In this document: positions 1-6,889 of the stretch, in pieces
Position numbering within the stretch: position 1 is the stretch's first letter
How the letters are laid out: every line of letters starts with the position of its first letter
DNA from: Leptospira sanjuanensis
GTDB taxonomy: Bacteria; Spirochaetota; Leptospiria; Leptospirales; Leptospiraceae
Reading direction: 5' to 3'
DNA: 64,000 bases
NCBI RefSeq assembly: GCF_022267325.1
Contig: NZ_JAIZBG010000001.1
Span: 3,592,501 to 3,656,500 of the forward strand
The notes under the pieces: generated by a model
The model's database searches: none
The model's input: only the letters and a program-made list of their open reading frames with translations
Told to the model about the DNA's origin: nothing
Made by a program: the position numbers and the translations under genes

Positions 1-871
1 CGTAGTCTTGTTTTTCGAAGGTGGTTCTCGCCTTCAAGTTTCGCCCGCCTTTGTATCTTCTTTCCTCGGAATGGGAAGACCACCACTGATCGGCTTTTTC
101 GGAAAACTTCTCCCTTCTTAAATCCATGTGAGGATGCGATTGAAAGTATTCGCTGATGAGTTTGGCTTTTTTGGTTCCCGACTCGGGAGAATATTTTTCC
201 AATCGAAGAAACGCAAGTCCCACTCCGTTCGGATCATACATCGTATTCAAGATCAAATCGAACGCGTATTCGTCCGCTTCGTCTTCCTGCGTTTTGTTGT
301 ATGCGTGTCTCGTCATCCATTGAAACGCGAAGTCCGCAAGCTTGCCTAACGTTTCCGTTCCGATCTTCGCAGCCAGCAGTTCGAAACGAACGCCGTCCAT
401 ACAATGCGATTTTTCGATATGACCCACCTCGTGCGCGAGAACGGCCACCAACTCGTGTTCGGACTTGAGAGTCGTCATCAAACCTCTCGTAACGAAGATC
501 ACTCCTCCGGGCAGCGCAAACGCGTTCGGCGATTCCTCTTCCATCACGTAAACCGTGTAATCGAACGGTTTCTGTTTATACGCAGTGAGAGTTCCGATCA
601 ACTGATTTAGATAAACGTAATCTTTGTCGTTCGGATTCTGCATCTCCGTAAATCGTTCACGGATCGCGTCGCCGTATTCCTTTTCGTCGAGAGAATCAAC
701 GGACAAAACTTTCGTTAGCGCGCGGTTCATCGTTCGAATCGGCTTGCCGAGAATCTGGTAAAAGGGAGCTAACGTGGAGTTTCGTTCCGTTTGAATCTGT
801 TCTTTGTATAATAAGAACATCAGAACGCTTCCAAAACCCAATATCCCTATAAAAAAAATCAATCGTTTCAT
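1..871 (-). CDS. M48-family metalloprotease, membrane-anchored (3' end cut by window)
   Basis: Seen: an open frame runs from ATG at 869-871 to the window edge (290 codons, no stop). It starts with an N-terminal hydrophobic segment (residues about 3-20), so it is probably an anchored or exported protein. The zinc motif HEVGH lies within VLAHEVGHIEKSHC, and downstream a glutamate-rich QEDEADEYAFD segment matches the third zinc ligand (ExxxD) of M48 peptidases. Known: this family degrades misfolded or lipoprotein substrates at the envelope (HtpX, BepA/LoiP types). Its ATG directly abuts the stop codon of the DUF2339 gene upstream, so the two are almost certainly one transcript with coupled translation. 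The C-terminus lies outside the window, so any TPR tail as in BepA cannot be judged. Confidence 0.88.
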   Translation of the reverse strand, partial: MKRLIFFIGILGFGSVLMFLLYKEQIQTERNSTLAPFYQILGKPIRTMNRALTKVLSVDSLDEKEYGDAIRERFTEMQNPNDKDYVYLNQLIGTLTAYKQKPFDYTVYVMEEESPNAFALPGGVIFVTRGLMTTLKSEHELVAVLAHEVGHIEKSHCMDGVRFELLAAKIGTETLGKLADFAFQWMTRHAYNKTQEDEADEYAFDLILNTMYDPNGVGLAFLRLEKYSPESGTKKAKLISEYFQSHPHMDLRREKFSEKADQWWSSHSEERRYKGGRNLKARTTFEKQDY

Positions 872-3800
872 TTAAAACCGATCCCGGTATTTGTTATAAA
901 TCGTATTCATTAAAAGCAATATACTTCCCACTCCCAAGAACACGACCGCTTTGAGAATCGTTCCGGAAGAAGAAAGGTCGTGAAAGATCAACCTTCCCAC
1001 GCAGAACAACAAAAGTCCCAAGGAAAGATAACGGAACCAGGACTCTTTCAAAAACAATCCTAGCAGGAAGATCAAGAATGCGAGAGTGGACCAAAGCAAA
1101 GTAAGGACCGCGCTCGAAAAGGACCAATAGAGGAATAGAAAAATTCCTATAAAGAAAGGATAATATACCACTCCGTTGAGATAGGTTCCGGTCTTGTCCG
1201 CGATTCCTTTTAAAAAACCGAGGCCGAGCGGAAACCCTATATTCTCCTTTCCGTATCCTCGATAAGCTCGGAACACGAATAAGAATAAAAGAAGAATGGT
1301 GAGAACGCCGGGGATCCACTTAGCCTGCATCCAATGTGCGACTGGATTGTCTTCGGTCGACACGATAAAGGTCAGATAAAAGCAGGCAAACAAATGAAAT
1401 AGAATTCCATACCATCGAAATCTCGAAAGGTTTTCCTGTTTTCGAATCCCGAGTTCCAAAACTCCGAGTGCCGCGACCGCAAACGCGACGCTGATCCAAG
1501 ATTCGCTTACGACGGAATAGGAGATCAAACCCAGAAAGAAAAGACAACCTTCGTTTAACAACGGATATACGATCTGCCAAAAACGGACGTTTTCAGTTTC
1601 TCTAATATTGGAAGTCGCCCAATAAATCCAAACGGACATCCCGAGGACCGCGGTCCAATTGGAAGCCGACAAAAATCCAAGATACATATAGGAGGACTGT
1701 AAATCCACATAAACGTAATGAACCGTAAACGCGATCAATCCCAGCCAGGAAGCTCGTTTAAGAAAATCGGAAAGGATCGCGATCGAAAGAGAATCCATCT
1801 TTCTTCCGAAAAATTGCCCGAATTCCAAAAACGAAATCGACAACAAAGCCCAAGCCGGTCCGACGATGAGATTGGAGATCGGATTCAAAACGTCCTTCGT
1901 ATAAATATACACACTCAGAACGATTCCGAAAACTCCGAGATAGCCGGGCAATACGTTGTAATACTTTTGAAAGAATCGAAGCGGAGCTTTCCAAATTCCC
2001 GTCCAACCGATAAACGAAGTCTCCAATCCTACCAAACCGATTCTCGGAAAAACGAAAAACACGGAACTCAATTGAACGAAAACGGATGCGATCTGAAACC
2101 CTCTTTCCTTCCAAGGAAATTCGTTTTGATTCGCAAAGACGGTGGATTCTCCGCCTAAGAAAATTTCCAAATTCGTCCATATGAAAAAGAAATAAACGTA
2201 CAACGCGAATCGTTCGGTCTTGAGCGTTTTCCGTTTCGATAAAAAGAAAATGACCCAGGTCAGGACCGCCATCGCGAACGAAAGAATTCTTCCGGGTGTT
2301 TCGGTATAAATTCCGATGACTACGATCGAAATTAAAAGTTCCCAGAACAAAGGCTGCGCGGACCGCAGCAAATCGAGAGAGGAGAATTCTTCCTCGGGAA
2401 AAAGAATCCAGTATAAGAACAAAGAGGCAGCGAGCATCTCGATCCAAAAACGGGCGGGAATCCCGAAAAGAACGGATGCGGATTGAAACTCTACGGTAAA
2501 ATGTCGTAATAAAAAAATTCCCGTTAATACGAACGACAACACATAAAGAGAGGAGAATAGTTTTCCGTCGTCCGAGGAATCCCCGTTTTCCCGCTTCCGA
2601 ATCCATCTTCCCAGTTCCAAATAAAGAAGAGAAAGAAGAATCGCGAACGGCCCGAACAAAAGCGAACCCTTCAGATTCAGATAGTAATAAAACGTGAATA
2701 CCAGGTGCGCCGTAAAACCGAAAATTCCCGGCCAATAAAGCGGTTTTTGTCCGTTTAAAACATTAGAATTCTTTAAATAAACTAAAAACGGCAGTAACCA
2801 CGGAAGGGATAACGCAAGAACCCGTTCGTGGTTTTCAAACGTTCCAAAAGCGATCGATTTCCACAAACTCAAGGTGACGAGAGGCGCGAGTAAAACGATC
2901 GTAAACGAAAGTCTCGTCGAAGACAATTTCTGCCTTAAAACCAGAATTGCGCTTAACAAAATCGATGGGATCCAAACTCCGTAGATCTCGTTCGAAAAGA
3001 ATAGATAGAATGAAAACAAACCCAATCCGGCAAGCAGACTCATCAACGTGATGAGCAAAGAAGTCAGGGACAATTCTTCCTTTAGAATCGGAAATCGTTT
3101 TTCCAAGATTCCGATAAAGCCGACTAACGCAAGTATTAGAACTCCGTAACCTATCTGCGAAACGAGCGCGGACGAAACCGCAACCCCCGGATTTTCCGAT
3201 TGAAAAAATTGACGATACGAGAAACCGATCAGCGCTCCGAATACGATCGTCGTAAGGGATAGAGAAACGCTTTCCAAAAATCGGCTTTCTTCCCGAAAAC
3301 AAACCCAGGAAAAGATCAAAATCTCGAACGACAGGATCGCGAGAATCGCAAGCGAATCCAAACTCCAAAGTCGCAGCGAAAAAATTCCAAGGACGATCAA
3401 GGATTGGGAAACCAATCGATCCGTAAGAAACAACCAGGAAATTTCTTTTCGTTTTGCGGCCTTGGACAAGAACCAAACGATTCCTGCGCCGACAAACAAT
3501 ACGAATGTGCTGATCTTCGTTTTTTGCGAATAATGAATCAGGCTGATTCCAAGATACGACCAGTTAAGAAGATGACTTGCGAGTGGAAAGAGTTCGAATT
3601 CTTTTTTCCCGTACAAAGTTTCCCGGTAATGAACGAGAAGCGCGCCGCAAAATACGGGAAGAATACAAAGAATCGGAAAAACTACCTCGATACCGGCCGG
3701 CTTTGCCTGCGAGAAGATCTGATAATGCCAATGGAGATGGGCCGCAAAAAAACCGGTGCTTACCGCCAACAGATGAATTTGTCTTCGTTCCCTGTAATTC

Positions 3801-4678
3801 CAGATCACGCCCGGTAAACAAATCAACGCAATTACGCCTAACGTAAAACCGGAGGATTGCGGGATCGACACCGCCACCAATCCCAAAATCGTATGCAACG
3901 AAGCGAATGTTTCGTTTTTAGACCGATAACCCGCGTAAAGATTCACGATTAGTCCCGCACTCAAAACCGCGAGAGCCGCATAGGAATTCTCCAACCATTT
4001 CAACGCATCGATGGAACCGCTTCCCAAAGAAACGAAAAGCAGAACCGCCGCCGCGCTGCTTCGAAGCGCAAGCGATACGTTTTTGAATTCAGGTTTTTTT
4101 CCGAGCCAGAACGCAAGAACCGCAAGAACAAAAGAAAATCCGAATATAAGAAGACAACGATATATTGCGGAAAGAATAAAGAGCGCATAAATTCCGAGGA
4201 ATCCGATTCCCGCAACGAGAATAACCGCTCCCAAAATTCCGGTCCAGTTTTCCGAAAGAGGTTTTTCGATCTTCTTCCAGAGCTGAACCAAAAATCCGGG
4301 CTCTTTAGGAACCTGCGGTTCGATCTTTTCCGCCGTCGCAGCCTGCGCAACCGACGCTCGTTTTTCTTTGAATTCGACGGATGTCGTTTTAGCAAGAACC
4401 GGAGTTTGGGCTTCGGTCCGCACCTCGATTTTGTCCGTTTTCTTTTCTTGTTGTCGAACGGGCGGAACGGAGGACGGCGGAGGCACGTCCGTAATCGGAA
4501 CGATCGGTTTTTCCTCCGCAAGCGGTCGTTTACTTTCCTTAGGTTTTTCCTGAGAAAGCATCGATTCCAAAGAACGAATCCGCTCTTTGAGTTCTTCGAT
4601 TTCCGTTTTTAATCCTTTGGATTGAAAAAAAGTGTATAAACTGAATAAGAATAAAACGAAGATTAAGAATACTTCCAA
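872..4678 (-). CDS. DUF2339-type polytopic membrane protein
   Basis: A 1268-residue protein. The order is an N-terminal membrane segment (2-18), a short coiled coil (about 22-45), a Pro/Glu/Lys/Val-rich linker to about 130, then roughly 30 hydrophobic segments to the C-terminus. The stretch from LWKKIEKPLSENWTGILGA through the first dozen helices has the layout of the DUF2339 family of predicted membrane proteins, whose function is unknown. Long reading frames occur in the other frames and on the opposite strand here, but they lack this coherent hydrophobic periodicity and are shadows. The M48 protease starts at the base after its stop codon, so an envelope role shared with a protease is an inference. 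No signalling domain is visible. Confidence 0.85.
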   Translation of the reverse strand: MEVFLIFVLFLFSLYTFFQSKGLKTEIEELKERIRSLESMLSQEKPKESKRPLAEEKPIVPITDVPPPSSVPPVRQQEKKTDKIEVRTEAQTPVLAKTTSVEFKEKRASVAQAATAEKIEPQVPKEPGFLVQLWKKIEKPLSENWTGILGAVILVAGIGFLGIYALFILSAIYRCLLIFGFSFVLAVLAFWLGKKPEFKNVSLALRSSAAAVLLFVSLGSGSIDALKWLENSYAALAVLSAGLIVNLYAGYRSKNETFASLHTILGLVAVSIPQSSGFTLGVIALICLPGVIWNYRERRQIHLLAVSTGFFAAHLHWHYQIFSQAKPAGIEVVFPILCILPVFCGALLVHYRETLYGKKEFELFPLASHLLNWSYLGISLIHYSQKTKISTFVLFVGAGIVWFLSKAAKRKEISWLFLTDRLVSQSLIVLGIFSLRLWSLDSLAILAILSFEILIFSWVCFREESRFLESVSLSLTTIVFGALIGFSYRQFFQSENPGVAVSSALVSQIGYGVLILALVGFIGILEKRFPILKEELSLTSLLITLMSLLAGLGLFSFYLFFSNEIYGVWIPSILLSAILVLRQKLSSTRLSFTIVLLAPLVTLSLWKSIAFGTFENHERVLALSLPWLLPFLVYLKNSNVLNGQKPLYWPGIFGFTAHLVFTFYYYLNLKGSLLFGPFAILLSLLYLELGRWIRKRENGDSSDDGKLFSSLYVLSFVLTGIFLLRHFTVEFQSASVLFGIPARFWIEMLAASLFLYWILFPEEEFSSLDLLRSAQPLFWELLISIVVIGIYTETPGRILSFAMAVLTWVIFFLSKRKTLKTERFALYVYFFFIWTNLEIFLGGESTVFANQNEFPWKERGFQIASVFVQLSSVFFVFPRIGLVGLETSFIGWTGIWKAPLRFFQKYYNVLPGYLGVFGIVLSVYIYTKDVLNPISNLIVGPAWALLSISFLEFGQFFGRKMDSLSIAILSDFLKRASWLGLIAFTVHYVYVDLQSSYMYLGFLSASNWTAVLGMSVWIYWATSNIRETENVRFWQIVYPLLNEGCLFFLGLISYSVVSESWISVAFAVAALGVLELGIRKQENLSRFRWYGILFHLFACFYLTFIVSTEDNPVAHWMQAKWIPGVLTILLLFLFVFRAYRGYGKENIGFPLGLGFLKGIADKTGTYLNGVVYYPFFIGIFLFLYWSFSSAVLTLLWSTLAFLIFLLGLFLKESWFRYLSLGLLLFCVGRLIFHDLSSSGTILKAVVFLGVGSILLLMNTIYNKYRDRF

Positions 4679-4767
4679 ATGATCGACTCCCCGATCGATA
4701 CTTCGGATAAATCCTTTTTCGTCAAATCAATCCGAGATCAAAAATTTATTTCGAAAGAATCCGATTC

Positions 4768-5355
4768 CTAAAAAGGAAGTAACTCCTTCATAGGAATGGT
4801 TGCGTTCGGCAACCACATCAGAATTCCGATTCCGAAAATCAACAACAGCAGAACCAGTTTTTTCCCGGAGACGGGGGTTCCGTTCGACTTTTCGGTTCGA
4901 ACATACCAGAAGATACAACCGAGACTGAATAATAATTCGATCAAAATCGCGACGTGCGGAAAATAATAATACGAATTCAACGAAACGACGGGAGAATCCG
5001 GACTCAACAGCTGATGTTCGAAACCCACGATCAAGTCGCATAACACGTGCAATACGGTCAAGAAGCCGCACCAAGCCGAAAACGAAACATCCTTATAGAT
5101 CGGATAAATTACCGCCGTAACGACTCCTCCCTGAATAAACGCGGGAATCAAATTGTGGCTGTAGGTCATATGAACCTGGAGATTCTGAAACGTCGCTTCG
5201 AATAAAGAAGACGGGAAAGCGGGTTCGACCCCGATGAACGCCAGAAAAAGCCAAAAAAACTCCGGAACGTTAGCGCATAAAAGAAGAACCCAGAACGGAT
5301 AACGTTTGAACTTGGAATAAGGAATCAGCGCGGATGCGTAATGACCTAAAATCAT
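4768..5355 (-). CDS. Conserved integral membrane protein, function unknown
   Basis: 195 residues beginning MILGHYASALIPYSKFK, with about five hydrophobic segments and conserved-looking polar residues inside the membrane (H5, an ElfW-type PEFFW motif, HMTYSHNL, HVLCDLIVGFEHQ). An upstream extension of the frame to 5484 exists but is not protein-like. ATG 5355 is chosen because it overlaps the stop codon of a tiny upstream membrane ORF as ATGA, the usual geometry of translational coupling. The His/Asp pattern loosely recalls the DUF457/YdjM membrane-bound hydrolase-like proteins, but I cannot assign it. It lies between the DUF2339/M48 pair and a YceI-like gene, all on the same strand. Confidence 0.75.
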   Translation of the reverse strand: MILGHYASALIPYSKFKRYPFWVLLLCANVPEFFWLFLAFIGVEPAFPSSLFEATFQNLQVHMTYSHNLIPAFIQGGVVTAVIYPIYKDVSFSAWCGFLTVLHVLCDLIVGFEHQLLSPDSPVVSLNSYYYFPHVAILIELLFSLGCIFWYVRTEKSNGTPVSGKKLVLLLLIFGIGILMWLPNATIPMKELLPF

Positions 5356-5438
5356 AATTCTTTTTTTGTTACCACGTAATGAACGAGATACATTCCTAAA
5401 AGATAGAAAAACACGAGCGTGATCAATAAGGACGGCAT
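5352..5438 (-). CDS. 28-residue single-pass membrane micro-protein
   Basis: Seen: ATG at 5438 is preceded by AAGG eight bases upstream. It encodes 28 residues (MPSLLITLVFFYLLGMYLVH, then a basic/acidic tail VVTKKEL) and ends in TGA, overlapping the ATG of the next gene as ATGA. The protein is one hydrophobic helix with a charged C-terminus. Inference: it is a bona fide small membrane protein or a leader that couples translation of the downstream membrane protein. It resembles KdpF only in size and hydrophobicity, and there is no kdp context. Confidence 0.55.
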   Translation of the reverse strand: MPSLLITLVFFYLLGMYLVHYVVTKKEL

Positions 5439-5504
5439 AACTTATGCCTTCGTATTGGTATCGAGTTCGGGGGATTGTCAACAAATAATTACGATCGATT
5501 CTAT

Positions 5505-6050
5505 CTAAATCTTAATCAGGAAGTCGTAGCCGATTTCGATTTCCTCTTTCGCTTTGATGAACAAAAGCGAAGGTTTTTCTAGTTTAAAATCCGAAAAGGT
5601 TATGTTTACCTTACCGAAAACCCGAATTTGTCCCGATTCCTTTTGCTCCACTCTTCCGCGGGATTCAAAGTCGCGGGTCAAACCGCGGATCGTCAGTTTT
5701 CCGCGAATCGAATACGAATCTCCGGAAGGCGTCACGGATTCGATCAGTGCAACGATCTCGGGAGTATCAGGATATCCTAATATTTCCATGATATGTGAAT
5801 CCCTACTTTCGTCCCCCGAATGAATTCTTAAAATAGGAATCTTAATCGCAAAGGGAGAACCCAGTTTATATCCCGTCCCCGAACTTTGAACGTTCGGTGA
5901 ATCCGCATTCACTTCCTTGCAAACCCCGTGAACTTCTTTCATGGGATGAATCGCCAGAAAGGTGATTTCCTTTTTGAGAATTTCGGAAGCGTACGTTTGA
6001 GAAACGAATAGAAGCGAAACTAAGAAAACGATTTGCCGAAGTTTTTTCAT
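5505..6050 (-). CDS. YceI-like periplasmic protein
   Basis: 181 residues from ATG 6050 (MKKLRQIVFLVSLLFVSQTYA), a clear signal peptide with a likely cut after TYA. An upstream in-frame extension to 6116 is rejected because it precedes the signal peptide and overlaps the neighbour. The mature part is beta-rich with the YceI-type pattern: HPMKEVHGVCKEV near the start, IRIHSGDESRDSHIMEILGYPD in the middle (the RDxHm motif), then the GKLTIRGLTRDFE strand pair and a final FSDFKLEKPSLLF..AKEEIEIGYDFLI. Known: YceI proteins form a lipocalin-like barrel that binds isoprenoid or polyisoprenoid lipids in the periplasm. It lies 14 bp after a b561-like membrane gene, echoing the yceJ-yceI pairing of Escherichia coli. 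Confidence 0.75.
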   Translation of the reverse strand: MKKLRQIVFLVSLLFVSQTYASEILKKEITFLAIHPMKEVHGVCKEVNADSPNVQSSGTGYKLGSPFAIKIPILRIHSGDESRDSHIMEILGYPDTPEIVALIESVTPSGDSYSIRGKLTIRGLTRDFESRGRVEQKESGQIRVFGKVNITFSDFKLEKPSLLFIKAKEEIEIGYDFLIKI

Positions 6051-6064
6051 CTTTTTTTGAATCC

Positions 6065-6820
6065 TTAAAATGTGATCACGAGTAAAGACAGCGAGAAGGC
6101 TCCGAACCCAGCCCATCCTACCTGCTGCATATCCCTTGCGGCTTCGGGTCCGTGTTTTTCGATTCTTTGGCCCAAGGAAGGAAGAATCAACATGGCGGCC
6201 AAGTGAAACGGAATCAACGCCTTATGCGCAAAGATCGGACTGTAGATATTCACGTCCGAATCCTCCGAGTCGACGACCCGTTTGGGAGCGAAAAACGCAA
6301 GTCCTGCGGTCAACATATACATTCCAAAAGTTGAATATGCTAATTGTTTGTGAAAATCTCCCGAATGTTTCGCTTCCCATTCCTCCTGGGATTTTAATGC
6401 GAAGTAGAGCGGAAAGTTATTGGCGGGATCTTTTAAAAGGAAATACGTTGCGGCGATACTGTTTTGGTTCAAGCCTTGCGCCAAAGCGACCGCGTAGACG
6501 GGATCATTGTTCGCGTATTCGGGGTGCGCGAAAAGCAGGACCTTCGCATATTGATCCGAGGTTCGATACAAACTGTCCTTCGCTTTTTCCCCTTCCAAGT
6601 TGGTCGCCAACCAAAGCCCCAGAGTGATGAATCCGGAAAGTTGATGAAATTCCAGCATTCTTCGGCGCGTGGAAAGATCGTTCTTGCTGATTTGCGGTTC
6701 CGTGTTTTGCGGGGTTTTCACCGCGGGGGCAACCGGCTGCGCGGTCAGCTCGCTCATGAAACCGCTTCCGATAAAAACGTTCGATACCAGGAGAACACAA
6801 ATCCATTTTCGAAGCATCAT
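6065..6820 (-). CDS. Membrane protein, possibly cytochrome b561-like
   Basis: 251 residues from ATG 6820, preceded by AGAGG at a good distance; the frame continues five codons further up. There is an N-terminal signal or anchor (MMLRKWICVLLVSNVFIGSG), a proline-rich stretch, then three to four hydrophobic helices carrying histidines at helix starts: EFHQLSGFITLG, DFHKQLAYSTFGMYML and AHKALIPFHLAAMLILPSL. Histidines placed this way are what di-haem b-type cytochromes of the b561/DUF4405 kind show, but I cannot prove haem binding from sequence. The adjacent downstream YceI-like gene supports an electron-transfer or lipid-quinone link, because YceI is frequently next to cytochrome b561 (yceJ). 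Treat haem binding as a hypothesis. Confidence 0.6.
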   Translation of the reverse strand: MMLRKWICVLLVSNVFIGSGFMSELTAQPVAPAVKTPQNTEPQISKNDLSTRRRMLEFHQLSGFITLGLWLATNLEGEKAKDSLYRTSDQYAKVLLFAHPEYANNDPVYAVALAQGLNQNSIAATYFLLKDPANNFPLYFALKSQEEWEAKHSGDFHKQLAYSTFGMYMLTAGLAFFAPKRVVDSEDSDVNIYSPIFAHKALIPFHLAAMLILPSLGQRIEKHGPEAARDMQQVGWAGFGAFSLSLLVITF

Positions 6821-6889
6821 ACAATCCTCTTTCACTTTGCGATTCGGGAAAGTATAAGTGAAACATTCACATTTACAACAAGAATCCGA

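Noticed and set aside
894..4612. Long reading frames on both strands inside the DUF2339 gene (for example 1758-2735 minus and 1718-2158 plus)
   Set aside because: They shadow a strongly hydrophobic, family-consistent protein, have Arg/Ser-rich composition and no start context.
5352..5438. Calling the 28-residue peptide KdpF
   Set aside because: Only length and hydrophobicity agree; there are no kdpABC genes nearby.
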